Under the pieces are notes generated by a model. That model was not told where the DNA came from and did not search any database. It was given only the letters and a program-made list of their open reading frames with translations. Below are positions 29,018-43,845 of a stretch of DNA of 64,000 bases, one piece after another. The stretch's first letter is position 1, and each line of letters starts with the position of its first letter. This DNA comes from Ursus arctos (lineage: Eukaryota > Chordata > Mammalia > Carnivora > Ursidae): positions 3,415,001-3,479,000 of the forward strand of contig NW_026622897.1 in the NCBI RefSeq assembly GCF_023065955.2. The letters run 5' to 3'. Position numbers and translations under genes: made by a program.

Positions 29018-30640
29018 TTTACTTTTTCCCATCAACATTTTCTCCAAACCATTTAGTCTGAAGTGCAGAGTTCAGGAATGTTCATTCCATGATTCATCTC
29101 CGAGACTAAATCATAATCCTTTATTACCAAAGGCCACTTTGGTTCGTAGGTCTCAGTGCGGTGAGCAGCACTATTTCTCACACACTTTAAAGACCTACCA
29201 TAGCAAGGGCCTCTTGTGAATCACCAAGAGCTCTTGGACTCCTACATTCATAAACAGTAATTTTGAAGATTAATGCCATCTAGGATCTTAGAAAGTTTCA
29301 GTATTCATGACTGTGTGCTTTTTCTAACCTTTAGAAAAATAGCTACATGAGAACTAACAACATGAAGTAGTAAAGCAATGAAATAAAAGAAATTTAAATG
29401 GCATACTGTGCATGACATAGCTTCTTCTAGATGTTTTAGCGCATTACCACCTCAGTGAAAATGGTTTTCAACTCTCGTCACAAATGAAGACTCCCTTAAT
29501 AAATCTTTCAATAAATATTCGTTGATTTGATTTAAAGCAGACAGGAGAAGGTAAAATTGAGCTTTGTTAATTGTGTGAAATGATAGGAAAATATCAAATA
29601 ATGGGTAACATTTGCCTTCGCCTAACCCTACGTCTCATAAGCTTCAAGCTGTGATTGCCCTGAAGTTGCAGTGAATGAGTGCCACCTAGTGGTTTCAGAA
29701 ATGTGTGCGCCTTCTTTACCCGCAGTGAGCCGTCCTGGCTAAGGCAATATGGTAGCGTGATGTTTTGTGGGTTACTTTGCTACATACAGTTTGGGTAATA
29801 ATATGATTTGACTTGTAGTAGTGGACTTAGCAATTTGTAAGTTTATAAATTAAGTACTCAGCTAGAAAAATCGAAACCGAAATATGCTTCAGAGATTCCT
29901 CCTTCAGATCAAAGGGCCCTAAGCTGGATGCTTTTCAGTTTCCCTCCGCAGCTATATCAGAATGTGTAAATTTGTAAAAGTTAAAAGTAAAAAAGCATGC
30001 GGTATTTCTTTTCAAGGTCTGGTGAAGCCAGTCTGTACTGTGAGATGAAATGACAGTATTTACTTCCTGTTAACTTTTCACAGAAGAAAAAAAACTTGAT
30101 TGAAGAAATATGTTTATATTATGGTGGAAGACATTCATTTTAAACCCATATGTCACTCAGGTTTATTCCTGAGGAACTTCAAAAAAATCATTAAAGTTGT
30201 AACTGTTCAAGGTATATGGGATTTTTAAGCGTGTATTTATGGAATCCAAGAGAAAACTTTCTTACTTTCTTAAGCAAGGCAGTCACTTCAGCTCAAGCTC
30301 TGCTCTCCCTCCCTCCCACTCCCACCCGTGTTGAGAGTGAGTTGTTTGATGTGAACAGCTGAAGCTTTGTAAATACCTCCTCATGAATCCCACAGAGCAG
30401 TCAATTCTGAGAACTGCCTGGATTGCCAAGTTCCTGTCAGAGGGCGAGCAAGGCTCAGAAAGACCCTCCACTTAGCACCTGTGCTTAAAGACTGTGTCTG
30501 GAGAAGGCAGTGGAGTGCCTACAGCACACTGACCCATTTCAGAGACTTAGCTAGTCCCTAAGTAGAAAATCGGCGTGCCCCAGAGCTTTGGATAAACTCT
30601 TATAACAAGCCTTAAAGAAAACCTTGCCAGGGGAACAAGA
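29018..30640. other. Intron sequence after the 185-nt exon
   Basis: No repeat family or gene recognised. Confidence 0.5.
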
Positions 30641-30644
30641 CAGC

Positions 30645-31005
30645 CTTTTTTTTTTTTTTTTTTTTTTTGCCATCTCAAAAATACTGTTTTTATATTCTTA
30701 GCCTTACTGAGATATGACTAACGTATAATGTGTAAGTTTAATGTGACAGAATGGTAATTTGATACACTAATAGATTGTGAAGTGTTTACCACAGCAGGGC
30801 TGGCAAATGAACAATTCTTTTTCTTCACATGGTTACCATTTTTGATGGGGGGGATGAGAATATTTAAGATCTATTCTCCTAACAACTTTCAGATATTTAA
30901 TACAGTACTGTTAACTGTGGTCACCGTGCTGTACAGTAGATCCCCAGAAGCTAGAAAACTGAGTGTCTACCTTTTCTGTGTCTCTTCTTGCTGAATTCTA
31001 AAAGG
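30645..31005 (-). mobile_element. Old L1M 3' end, antisense
   Basis: A T-run of about 22 (reverse poly-A) followed by gccttactgagatatgacta and gagaatatttaagatctattctcc ... aatacagtactgttaactgtggtcacc, the reverse complement of an L1M 3' UTR. Confidence 0.7.
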
Positions 31006-32084
31006 TTTCTTTTCTCTCGTGACTGCATGGTAATAATGTGACTTTGTCCCTTTAAAATGCCTCTCAAGTATAAACCTAATCAATTGTACAGTGTCTACTG
31101 TATTATGAGAATATAATATATTCTAAATTGTCCTATAAAATTTTCCCCAAGAAAAGATGTTTTCTGATCCTGAGCATGATTTTTTTTTACTACTGATACT
31201 TTGCTACCTTATAGCTCTAAGCCACATTGTTTTTATTGTTTCTTGGTTTTACTCTTGGCTCATCCAAACACAAGAGCTAAACCAAACCGTGTCAGGAGTT
31301 TCTACATGTACTTTAATACCCCTGTATTTCTGCAACCTCTTTAATCAGTTGACATAACAGTGGAAAACCGTTTCAGAGAATCAACCAATGCCTGTTTTTT
31401 AAAAAGTAAAATGCTAAATAATCTTGATCAGAAAAATGCTTTTGAGAACACTTCATGTTGACGTGCTACCAGTAACTACTTTGTGGATATTTTGATTTGT
31501 ATCATTTTTCAAAAATATAGCAGAAATGGCTCCCACAATTTTCTCTTAAAATTTGTGAATGGACAAGTGTGTAGAGAACCATTTCATCTTCTGCACATGT
31601 TTTCCAAATTATTTTTATGCCATGAACTAATTAGTTCTTGTAAATGTATTACTGTTTATTTTTTTAGCATCTCTTTTCTTTAATCACTGTCCAGAAGAGT
31701 TATAGAATGTATCTGAAGTTTCAAATTGATTAAAATCAGTTATTTTAAGAATTTTACAATGTCTTTTTAACTTAATTATAAATATTCTAAGGCAATAGAT
31801 CTCAAACATTAGTGGGCTTAAAAATCACTTGGGGTGAGGTGTCAGCTTTGCTAAAAATGCAGAATTTTGTCCCTATCTTTAGATAGTTAGCTTGAGAAAG
31901 TCTGGCCTGGGACCCAAAACACTACCATAAAAACAAAATTGTAACTAGAAATCTTTCATAAGGACAACAGCAAAACTAAGATGTAATATTATGAAAGCTA
32001 AAGTTCTTTCTATAAAAGGTAAGTTAATGTTTCATATCTATACTTTTAAATGTATGCTTTATCTTTATTTTTTGTTTCAGTGGG
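31006..32084. other. Intron sequence, no feature recognised
   Basis: AT-rich. The ORFs at 31157-31357 and 31483-31683 are unremarkable. Confidence 0.5.
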
Positions 32085-34663
32085 TTTATTTTTTTAGTGT
32101 TTCAAGTTTTTATTTAAATTCTAGTTAGTTAACATATAGTGCAGTATAGTTTCCTGAGTAGAATTTAATGATTCCTCACTTACAACACCCAGAGCTCATC
32201 GCAAGTGGCCTTCTTAATGCCCATCACCCCTCCAGCATATCCCCTGCCCACCTACCTCCCTCCAGCAACCCTCTCTGTTCTCTACAGTTAAGAGTCTATT
32301 TTATGCTCTGCCTTCCTCTCTTTTTTTTCTTTCGCCTGTGTTCCTCTGTTTTGTTTCTTAAATTCACATGAGTGAAGTCATACGGTATTTGTCTTTCTCT
32401 GCCTTATTTCAGTTAGCATTATACTCTCTAGATCCATCCATGTTGTTGCAAATGGTAAGATTTCATTCTTTTTATGGCTGATTAATATTCCAGTGTGTGT
32501 GTACATCTTCTTTGTCCATTCATCAGTCAGTGGACACTTAGGCTGAATCCATAGTTTAGCTCTTGTAGATAATGCTGCTATAAACATCAGGCTACATATT
32601 CTTTTGAATCAATCTCTTTGTATCCTTTGGGTAAATATCCAGTAGTGCAATTGCTGGGTGGTAGGTAGCTCTATTTTTAACTTTCTGAGAAACCTCCACA
32701 CTGTTTCCCACAGTGACTGCACCAGCTTGCATTCCCACCAACAGTGTAAGAGGTTCCCCTTTCTCCACCTCCTCACCAACGTCTGTTGTTTCCTGTGTTG
32801 TTAAATTTAGCCATTCTGACAGGTGGGAGGTGGTATCCCATTGTGTATTTGATTCGTATTTCCCTGAGGAAGAGTGATGTTGAGCATTTTTTTAATGTGT
32901 CTGTTGGCCTTCTGTATGTCTTCTTTGGAAAAATATCTACTCATGTCTTCTGTCCACTTCTTAACTGGATTATTTGTGTGGGTTTTTTTTTTTTTTTCAG
33001 TATTGAGTTTGATAAGTTCTTCATAGATTTTGGATACTAACCCTTTATCAGATATGTCGTTTGCAAATATCTTCTCCCATTCTGAAGGTTGCCTTTTAGT
33101 TTTATTGATTGGTTCCTTTGCTGTGCAAAAGTTTTTTACCTTGATGAGGTCCCAAGAGTTCATTTTTGCTTTTGTTTCCCTTAACTTAGGGGACATATAT
33201 AGTAAGAAGTTGCTGCAGCTGATGTCAAAGAGGTTGCTACCCGTGTTCTCCTCCAGGATTTTGATGGTTTTTTTGTCTCACATTTAGGTCTTTGATCCAT
33301 TTTTGAATTTATTTTTGGGTATAGTGTAGGAAAGTAGTCCAGTTTCATTCTTCTGCATGTGACTGTCCAGTTTTCCCAACACCATTTGTTGAAGAGACTG
33401 TCTTTTTTCCATTGGATATTCTTTCCTGCTTTGTTGAAGATTAGTTGACCACACAGTTGTGGGTTCATTTCTGGGTTCTCTGTTCTGTTCTGTTGATCTG
33501 TGTGTCTGTTTTTATGGCAGTACCATATTGTCTTGCTGACTATGTCTTTGTAAGATAGCTTGAATTCTGGAGTTTTGATACCTCCAGCTTTGGTTTTCTT
33601 TTTCAAGATTGCTTTGGCTATTCGGGGTCTTTTGTGGCTCCATAAAAATTTTAGGATTGTTTGTTCCAGCTCTGTGAAAAATGCTTGTGGTATTTTGATA
33701 GGGACTGTATTGAATGTGTAGATTGCTTTGGGTAGTAAAACATTTTAACAATGTTCTTCCAATCCATGAGCATGGAATGTTTTTCTATTACTTTGTGTCT
33801 TCCTCAGTTTCCTTCATAAGTGTTCCATAGTTTTCAGAGTATAGCTCTTTTACATCTTTGGTTAGGTTTATTCCTAGGTATCTTATGGGTTTTGGTACAG
33901 TTGTAAATGGATTGGTTCCTTGATTTCTTTTTCTGCTGCTACATTATTGGTGTGTGAAAATGCAACAGATTTCTCTATGTTGATTTTGTATCCTGGAAGT
34001 TCACTGAATTTGTGGATCAGTTCTAACAATTTTTTTTGGTGAGTCTTTCAGGTTTTCTACATAGAGTATCATGTTATCTGTGAATAGTGAAAGTTTGACT
34101 TCTTCCTTGCTTATTTGGATGCATTTTATTTCTTTTTGTTGTCTGATTGCTATGGCTACGACTTCCAGTGCTACATTAAATAACATCAGTGAAAGTGGAC
34201 ATCCCTGTCTTGTTCCTGACCACAGAGGAAAAGCTCTCAGCTTTTCCCCACTGAGGATATTAGCTGTGGGTCTTTTGTGTATGATGCTGAGGTATTTCTC
34301 TCTATCCCTGCTTTGTTCGCGGTTTTTATCAAGAATGGATGGTGTACTTTGTCAAATGCTTTTTCTGCATCTGTTGAGAAGATCATATGGCTCTTCTTTC
34401 TTTTATTAATGTGGTGTATCACATTGATTGATTTGCGAACATCGAACCACCCTTGCAGCCCAGGAATAAATCCCACTTGATCATGGTGAATAATTATTTT
34501 AATGTACTGTTGGATTTGATTTGCTAGTATCTTGTTGAGAATTTTTGCATCCATGTTCATCAGGGATATTGGCCTGTATTTCTCCTTTTTAGTGGAGTCT
34601 TTGGTTTTGGAATCAAGGCAATGTTGGCCTCATAGAATGAGTTTGGAAGTTTTCCTTCCTCGG
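32085..34663 (-). mobile_element. L1, 5'-truncated (about 2.6 kb), antisense
   Basis: Reads on the minus strand from a T-rich 3' edge through the L1 3' UTR (agttagttaacatatagtgc) into ORF2. Minus ORF pieces include 32807-33196, 33181-33606, 33512-33751, 34001-34186 and 34237-34560 ([35 protein letters not shown]). ORF2 is broken by several frameshifts. The RT active-site block at about 34070 reads LFTDNMI where active L1 has F-A-D-D, so it is not functional. It stops abruptly at about 34663. Target-site duplications not found. Confidence 0.92.
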
Positions 34664-36778
34664 ATTCTATTTAAAATAGTAGTTAGCCATTCCAGCATCT
34701 CAAAACATCAGTTTCAAAACAACTATTTGAGAATGTAGTTTAAGGCATATTGATTTTTCTATCCTAAATTACACCATAGGAAAAAATGGAAGAATTTATA
34801 TAAATATTACCCACTGAGCTATTAAGGAAATAGAAATATAACAAAACTACAAAGTTAGACTTATCGTCACATTGTTTGTATGAGGCTGCATTAAGACAGC
34901 TTGCATTTTTGGCCTTATAACTCCATTGGGCAGTTTGGTCCACTCATCTGCAGAAAATAACTCAGAAAAAAAAACCAAAAATACTTTGTGAATATTTGCT
35001 GGATTTGTGATCACTTATTGAAAGTGTCAGTTTTTACTTTAATATACTATGTTGGACATTAGCAGTATTCATCTTACCTAGTTTCTTCCTCCAACAACAA
35101 TCAGTTATTTTATAGAATAGCTAAAAATAATATAGCTGAAACCAAAAGAATTGCTTTCATATCAAAATCAGGGCTTTATAGTAGGAGCCTTTTCATATAT
35201 TATTTTATTTTCACACATATCCATTAATTTTAAATCTTCAACTCAATTACTTGCAAAGAGTCCTGAGGAAACTCTAAGACCTTATCAATTGAATACTGAA
35301 CTGCCAAACTGATTCATATGTTTAACCCAGTAGCAAAAAGGCAACAAAATTATAATGTTTCCAAAATAGATGCATATTTTCACTTTTGAAGAAATGAATA
35401 AGAAATCTTCCGTTGTTGATTTTTAAAAAACAAATGGAATAATTTAATGTTTGTGATTCTACTTCTTACTGTCAATAAGGAGCATTAGACCAAGATGATC
35501 TTAGAAAATCTTGATTGCTCTAAAAGTCAATAACACTATTTCCAGTAAAGACTTCCTGATCATTGCATTTGACCCTGAAGCAGTATATAATTTTACACGT
35601 GGGATTCACCTTGAAAGGAAGCACAGAGTAAAACCTCGGTCAAGGGCCCTTTCTGTACATTCATTCATCCTACTGATATTTAGAGTGTCCACATGAGGTG
35701 TGGTGCCAGGCTTCGCTGAAGATAAAGCAACGAGCGAAACAGGTGCATTTTCTGTCCTAGTTAGAACTCTTCTCTGGCTAACTACGGTTTAAACCAAAAG
35801 CATTTACTAAAATCCTACTAAAATACATTCTTTCCTTTAGAAATATAGTACGTAGAAAGTGATCAAGGATCTCATAATGCCTTGGGGATTTTGTTACGGG
35901 TGCAGTTCTTACTGAATATGTGATGGTGTCAGAGGCATTCGGCAGAGAACTGGAACTTCACCAGCCCTAGAACGTGCCATGCACGTATTTAGGAAGCCTC
36001 ACCAAGTACTTACTGGGGAGGAGATGACAAGGACTGACCTTACAAGATGAAATAGTCGTTTAGCAAAAGAATTGAGAAATTGGCTCATGGGCATCCCAAA
36101 CTGCCTCTTTATCACACATCTCACACGTAATTGGTGCTTCTTTCTGCAGTATTCCCCCTTTCACTACACAAAAGGGAAATTCGGGTTTCCACTAGACATA
36201 ATGGGACTCTCAGATAATTGGCAAAGCTAGTAACCTTCCCATACTGTTTGCAAATTAATCAGAAAAGCCTAAAAGCCACGAGTGACCTCTCCGAGGTTTA
36301 TTGCCTCACCAGAGGAAGCCAGTAATCCTGCCTCAGGGCACAATCAACTGGAAAGAGGGAAATTTCTGACAGACAGAAATGTGGCCGTTTGCACCCAAGT
36401 GGTAAAATGTGCACAAGGCCTCAGTTAACTTATTCTAAGTCCAGGGCTGCCTCCATGGCTAGCCCCACCCAAATGAGAGGTCAGGTGCGGACAGGATTTT
36501 TGGCAAATTGCCAAATGTATGGCAACAGATAATGTCTGTTTATCTAGAATATGAGATAATATGTTTTCAGACATCTCTGACATAGACAACTGCACTAAAT
36601 CTAGAACTCTACCCACCTCCACTTCCAAAAACATCTCTGACTTGAATAAAGCATCGAAAAGAGCCAAAGGCTTAAAGAGCCTGCCTCCATATGCCGTGAT
36701 TGGTTCATTATCTAGAAGGAAAGGGACATTTTATTTACTGGCTGATGACCATAGGGTCGTTTTTTTTTAACACTAAGA

Positions 36779-36790
36779 CCCCCCCCCCCC
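36779..36790. repeat. Poly-C run
   Basis: About twelve C in a row, right after an eight-T run and 'aacactaagac'. Confidence 0.8.
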
Positions 36791-39399
36791 AAATAAAAAA
36801 GAATCTTCAAAAACAAAAGTTTAGGAGACAGCGGAGCCAAAAAAAGAAAAAGCATGGACACAAGGAAAGCTAGCTTCAGTCAGGAGTAGTCACTACAGAA
36901 GAGGCTTCATCACTGGGGAAAATGGCTTTGATTATTTGAATGGTCTAGAGAGGGATTAAGGGGCGTGCATTCCAACAGCAGTGGAGACAGGACGGTCCTG
37001 CAGTCGGTCCCTAATACATCATCCAAGGCCGTACATCTTTCAGGCTCAGTGGCACTGTACACAGATGAGCAAAAGGTGGCGCCTAACTGGGCACGCTTAC
37101 ACCCAGACTGGGGCTGAGAAACACGAGTGCAGCATGGCCAGACAATTTCTGATGGCTTCAGAATCAAAAGTATTACAACATGTGTCAGGAACTCAGAAAA
37201 TGTGGTGACTCAGTATAACCCAGGGAAGCAGACATGTACATTGAAAATGCATTATTTTCCCAGGAGCAGTGGAGAGGTAAGGATATTCCAGACAGAAACA
37301 ACTGCAAGGGCAGAGTTCTGGAAGAGCTCACAAGGATATCCTGTATCCTTCTGTGTGATAACAATTGGCTGGGGGTGAAGGCAGCAACCAGAGTAGAGCC
37401 TTAATGAAACATAAAGCTGTAAAGACTCCAGGCAGCAGGGAATCCTCCTACTGCATTTAGCTGCCTGTCTTTGTTGTGGAAATCTTATCTCCCTCAGAGC
37501 ACGGTCTGTATTTATCATTTACCAGTATATCCCCAGTGACATGAAAGGGGATCTAAAATAATTGTTGAATAAATGAAAGTCCGAATGAGCTTCATTTGAA
37601 GACACAGGCAGGAGGTATGTCTTTTATGTGTTTAAAGGACGGGCAGCCAGCAGCACCTGAAGGTTCTGGAGGTGAGCCCTCAATTACTGGAGCTTTCTTA
37701 ACCAGAATATATCTCACCCACCAAAGATGCTGGGAAATGAAACAAGAGTTTCATTCCCATATATTAATGTAACAATGAGTGCGTTGCAATGGGAACAAAC
37801 CACGCACTCAAAGAAATTACTACAGCAAAGAAACCGTATCAGCACTTTCCCTCAGTGGAGCACTTGGCAGAGCTCACCGCTTTGCTTCATTATAAAGCTG
37901 CTTTTGCATATCGAGCTCGGCTCAGTCAGGAGCTGCAACAAAGTGAGGGGAGACTTAAAAGACGTGCGGTTATGTTTAAAAAGGGGAATTTTACTTCTTT
38001 AATCTTACTTTTTAGCTGAATTGATTTGAATGTGCAAATCCCATTACAGTGCACTGAGTTTGTTGTTTTCATAGAAAACAGAAACATGTTTACAGATCTC
38101 ACTCAGACTAGTGCAAATGGAATTTGGTGGGAGTTAGAAGGGGGTCTCTAATTGTCTCTTAGCAACCGTTACCATGGTTGCAGGAATTCCTCATTTTCTT
38201 ATAAAGTAAAAAATTTTAAAATAAAGGGAAAAGTAAAGAAAGCAAAGGATGTATGTTTTTTGAAGAGGAAGGAAAATACGCTTGTCAGAATGCTAGTACT
38301 TTTGTCTTGGAAGACTTGTGAATTCTAGGCATTGATTGTGTTCAACTAAATTTGTTTTAGTTGATGCTCCAAGAGCACTTTTTAGAATAGTTTCCATTAT
38401 TGTTGTTGACACAAACATTCAAAAACTCAGTTTCTTTAAAAAAAAAGATAAAGGACAATCTGCTTATAATTTTAGAGAAATAAGTTAGTTTTTCTAGCCT
38501 TAAATAGAAAGCAGCTGCATAGACTTATCTACTGTGGTTTAGAGAAAGGCAAGTAATATTCCTCATTAAGTAGAAAATAGAGGATAACTTCATAATTTAT
38601 TTCATTAGAATTTTGCATCTCTTCAAATGTTTAAAAAGCAGTGAGATTAACAAAAAGGAAGCAACACAGCCAACAGTACCTTTGAGGACACTTTTCTGAG
38701 TAAACATAAATATAACCGCCCTTTATAAAATCTGGAGTGTTTAGAGTAAACAGTAATAGAGTGTACTACCTGCCAACGAATGAAGGGAATCATCCTTTTA
38801 ATCACTGTGATTTAGTTAGAAAGGTAATAGCACAAGTCCGTTCTGAATCCTCGTCATGGCTGTACACAGCCTCCCTTCCGATCACCTAGGTTTCCTCTGA
38901 GCTCCTACATACCTGGTGCCATGTTTAAGATCAGATTATGGAAAGAAATTAAAATGGTGTCATTTTTACAAAAAAAAAAAAAAGGAGTATGGTCCACATG
39001 ATCACACTGGTAAATGGAAGGAAGATTGAGATTGCACATAATGAATTTTTATTTCTTTAAGGTTATTTTTTCTCCCCAGAGTTACATATACCCAATGATT
39101 ATTATCTTCTTACAAGTCCAGGTTTACATCATCTCTATACTTACCCGATGTCTTTTCCTTTACAGCTACAAAATCTATACTGGAAAAATATGTTTTTAAT
39201 TCTATTCTTATTATATTTAATTTTGTGGTTATTTTGACTGATTGTTATAATTTAAATTTGAAGGTCAAATATTGTAATATACATAATGACATAATAATGT
39301 AAATACCTTGCATGTAACACAAGAGAAACTCATGTTCTTGTGTCTGCCCAATCTACCCTACCATTTTCCTTTCTTACACATGGACATGATGTTCACCCA

Positions 39400-40130
39400 T
39401 TTGCACATTTATTCAACAAACATTTATTCAGTACCTAGCAATTTCTAAGCACTGTATATAAAGTTGAATCAATTGCATTCCATCCCTTGAAGCAATTTCA
39501 AATGTAAAGGAAAAGAGAGGAACGCAAGCAAATAACGTAGCGCCGTGCAGAAAGGTGTAATAAAGACTAAAGCACATTGTTGAAAGATGAGTCAGAATTC
39601 CCCAGGAAGAAACGCAGGGACAGGGCATTCAAGGCAGATGCCAGTGAGAGAGCAGAGCCCTGGGATGGAGCCACATGTTTGGGGAAAGCAAGTGCATATG
39701 GTTGGAACATCAGGCACAGGGGAAATGAGAAGATGCTCAGGGCAAATGGCCCCATAGGGTCTACTAAGTAGTTTTATATTCCCCATAGCTTTTCAATGCC
39801 ATTGGGTATTTTTAGACATGATCTGATCAGTTCGTGTTTTAAGAATGATATTTCTCATGACAACTCCGAGAATGGACTGAAAGGGGAGCAGACTGCTGAC
39901 TAGTAGGAGTGTGCCACGTGAGCAGAGGTTCTTCATCTTCATTTTCCGTGTCTCATGTATCACCAGTTTTTAACTTCATTTATTTGACATCTACATAACA
40001 GCTGTTTATTTAGGGCTTATCATAGGCCAGGCAGTGCCCACGCCCCCAGAAGTGCCAGCTCCATGGGCCTGTATTTTAGTGAGGGGGACACACAGCCAAC
40101 AAGTAAATATGTAATGCCAAGTAGTGATCA
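39400..40130 (+). mobile_element. LINE-2 relics
   Basis: L2-like: cacatttattcaacaaacatttattcagtacctag ... taagcactgtatataaag at 39400-39560; a diverged body (gggacagggcattcaaggcag ... gcaagtgcatatggttgg) to about 39930; and a second 3'-type block at 39970-40130 (gggcttatcataggccaggcagtgccc). Confidence 0.6.
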
Positions 40131-43100
40131 TGAGAAACTCTTAAATGTATTTCTTAATATCTGCTTTGCCAGGCAGCATGATAGCACTTAATTTAGAGAG
40201 TCATAGTCACCATTACTTTTGTTAAGATTTTGAGAAGTTTAACTGATCTGACTGGGGTTTAAAAGAAAAGGGGGACATTTCCTTTGGCGAGTTTAACAGT
40301 ATTGTTAGTTATGGATAATCGTCTTTGTAGGAATAAAATAGCTGCACAGTGAGCTTGCTGTGCACATACAACACACCGACACCAAACAGAATCTCGTTTA
40401 TTAGGAACAGGCATATTATTCCTGCTTTGTTTCTCTTAGTTATGACCTTTCATTTGCTTGTTTTTTTTTTAATAATTTCTGAGCTAGTCACTTGAACAAA
40501 TGTAAAGAGTATACAAAGAAGAGATTTTACTTGTGTATGAAAATAGGGTCTCTGCTTACTTCTGTGTCCTCACTCTGAATCCACATCATTGGAACATGGT
40601 TCTTGAGCGCTAAGCTAGTTGAAATACAATGAAACATAAAGCTCAACGGCCAGGAAAACATTCTCCTGAAAAAAAAGTAAAGAGAGAGTGACTCTGGGGT
40701 CATATGTCTTCTATATTTAACTAACCACAATTTTATCTGTTGAGTAGAATTACAAACAGGCAAATTTTAGAACTCATGACCAAAAAGTTACTAGCTAACG
40801 TTATTAAATAGTGAGGCACTGCCCCAAAAATTATGGACAGAACTTACTTTGAGTACGCCTCAAATGGTTTAGTTGACTTATTATTGTGGGTTAAGATGAT
40901 CGACACTGCAGAGAAATAAGAAAATGCCACTAAAGCAACTAAAGTGAGAAATGTATGTGAAAGTTAAGGAAAGCAGTGAGTACAGAGTAAAGCTATAGGA
41001 AAGATGTCCTTAAGCAACCTTTTAAAACTGTTCTCTAGAGCTGCATACTCTGGCTCCTGGGATTTCGGTGTACATTAGCATATTAAAGTCTCGAAAAAAT
41101 TCCTATAGCAAAGCAACCTCAAACCTTATTTAACCTGGTGTTCCCTGCAAGACTGGCCACAGAATCTCTCCCTCTCTCTCTCTGCATTTTATTTGCCTAG
41201 AAAATATGGGAAAATAAAATGTTTCCAAGAAAATAAAGGAAATTTTGAATTAAGAAAAATGAGGGAGGGAGGAATGTTCTGATGATAATATTTCAAATAA
41301 GTATGATAAGGTAAAGAAATATAAAATCAAGGGGATAGTGGTAGGAACATGGTATGTTAGCAGGAGCCCTCAGAAAGTGGCTCATACAGTTCCCTACACT
41401 GGAAAGTCATAGCATCGGAGATTCTCAGTTTGGCTGGATCTTAGAGGGCATCCATCCCATAAACAGCACCTTCACAGGGTGCTTATGCAAGCCATGTTCA
41501 AACATAGTTGACACGTAATTCATGTATCCCCTCATAATTATCTATCCCTTTGAAACATGTGACAATATGTGACATGTGAAGATAACTTTTATTCCCATCA
41601 CCACCTACCCCCCCAGCACCCTCAGGTTTTCTTTGTAACCCGTGAATAGATGTTTATCTGTTGATGACATGTCTAATTAGGGACATGAAATATTCTGAGT
41701 AATAGAAAGTTAACCATTTATGGAATTACTGTTTTCAAAGAGAACACCATAAAATGTACTTAAAACTGTACTGTACATAGTTGAACCTTTAATTGATCGC
41801 TTTGAGCTTTTCATATAAGTAGAATTATCTGTTGGGTTGAGTTGGATTTACATTAAAGGTAGGCTGTGCACCTGAACTTTTAGATACATTTGTAAAGTAC
41901 AAATGACACAAAACTGAATCCAAGTGACTTAAGCTTTCGTGCTGTGTGGACATATGAAGAACTTGAAACCTAAACTTGAGTGTGTTAAATGCTACCTGAC
42001 CGCTCTCCATCTGTGTGGCTGTGTCCCCGTCTGCTGCAGAGTGGGGCTAGGAATACCTTGCATGATGATGTTATTCAAATAAGCAATATGTTCAGACAGG
42101 AGATTATTTGAAGAAAAGGAACTTCTGTTTCATTATGAAAAAGCTGGTTTTCTCATCAACACATTTGGCATTCATCAACTAATGTGATAAAGAATGTCAC
42201 TGTCCTAAATATCTGTTATTCCTTTTCCTCTTATGAAAGACATATAAAAATTGGCCAAAAATAACTCATTTTTTTGATTGCTATGGCCTAAGGAAGGCAA
42301 CAGAGTATAGTTAAAAAAAAAAAAAAGTAAAAAAAATTGTAGTCAAAACATCCGAGATGGAGTCCCAGCTTCATTACTTAATAACTGTACATATTTAATG
42401 TGTTTGTTTATGAAAAAGCAAAGGATTACCCTCCTCCACCTACATCTCATTAGAATTATTTTTTTATATTGCTTCTTACAGAATATCTCTTTAATTACAA
42501 AAGAGCATGGTGTTCACGGGCTCTTTCAAGCTATGTGTGCGTTTCACATTCATAATCACAAATTCCATAGACCCTTCTGTGCCTCTTTGTAAATATTTTC
42601 AATCGCTAAATTAAAATGCTATTAAATCAGAATGGATCTCTGTTAAGAGATGGTCATCGTTGGCATGTTGAGAATCGTAATATTAGTCAAGCTCTGTGGA
42701 CGTAGAATTTTGGAACCACCCTAAAAGAGAGAAGGATACGCTCTCCACCGTGCTTTTCTGTAGCTCTCGGCAGTTACCATGATGAGAATGAGTGTCCTGA
42801 AGCAGGAGATAAACACCTGAATTTCAACGCTTAGTTTTCACTCATTGTTCTATGACCCCATTCAAACCACATCACTTACAGCACCCTCGGTGTGGAGAAG
42901 TGTGTACAAAGCAATCTACCATCTTTGTTCTGAAAGGATGAAACTGAAAACAAATTTTTAACATTTGGAATATAGTCAAAGAAAGAGACCAGTACTAAGA
43001 ATGGTTGTCCTTAAGGACTTATATAAAGACAGTATGAAGGGGAAAATCATACAGGAATAAAAAGAAGGTATTAAAGATACTGATTCATTCCTATTTCCCT

Positions 43101-43320
43101 ATATAAGAGATTAAACCTTTTCCACCAAATTTAGATACCCAAATAACAGCGTGGTATTTTATGCAACTTGAGTCTTTGACTATACACAGAGATTAGGGAC
43201 TCAGAATGTGATGCATGTGCTTTACATTACAGGGATGAAAAGCTTGGGACGGCTAGCCAACAAACGTATTTTGTACCCTTATTAGTTTTCCTGCCACATT
43301 GGTCATTTCTTTTTTTGTTT

Positions 43321-43615
43321 GGAGACTGTCTTAGTTTGGTTCCTGCAGAAGCAGACCTTAAGACAAGGATTTATGTGTAATCAGTTGGTTTGGGAGGTGA
43401 AGAGCACACTGGAAAGACAGTGGAGAAATGCAGTCAATTAAAGGTCCATTTATCCCAAAAATTACCATGTGGGTGACCAGGGCTTAATCTCATTTGAAAT
43501 TAATGTAAATTACTGGAGGATTATTGTAAATGTCATTTGGAATTAGTGCAAATAGAACACACATGTCAGAATCCTCTCTCTGGCAAGAGCGTTGGAATAT
43601 TTCTGCCCCAGCTCG
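43321..43615. other. Possible ancient LTR-like sequence
   Basis: tgtcttagtttggttcctgcagaagcagaccttaagacaagg and tggtttgggaggtgaagagca resemble an old mammalian medium-reiteration repeat whose family name I cannot place. Confidence 0.35.
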
Positions 43616-43845
43616 TGTCTGGCACGGTAGGAGGGCTGCTGGGGAGGGCAACATTCACCCCCTGGCACTTTGTACCTGTGCTCCTGCCCCTCCCCACCAT
43701 GAGCAAAGTGGGCTCTGGGAACCAGAGCAGACCCAAAAGTCAGGGAAATTCGGGTGCTGGCAGTTCCAGCAGCATGCACCAAAACAGTCAGGGGAAGAGC
43801 ATAGGCGGGCGGCCCGTCATGTCTCTGACAGTCACTGGCGGTACA
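43616..43845. repeat. 230-bp direct repeat, copy 1
   Basis: Aligns without gaps to 45702-45931. My count over 43627-43845 is 16 differences in 219 positions (about 93% identity). Many are C/T or G/A changes at CpG positions. Both copies begin TGTC and end TACA; similarity stops outside these limits. Both contain an open plus-strand frame with tccccaccatgagcaaagtg. Confidence 0.9.

Larger units (their letters stand above)
34664..43320. other. Long repeat-poor intron stretch
   Basis: About 8.6 kb with few transposon insertions. Small items: a C-run at 36779-36790, an L2-like 3' end at about 37470-37580, L2 relics at 39400-40130, and A-runs at about 38971-38983 and 42314-42326. No exon, RNA gene or CpG island seen. 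Confidence 0.5.
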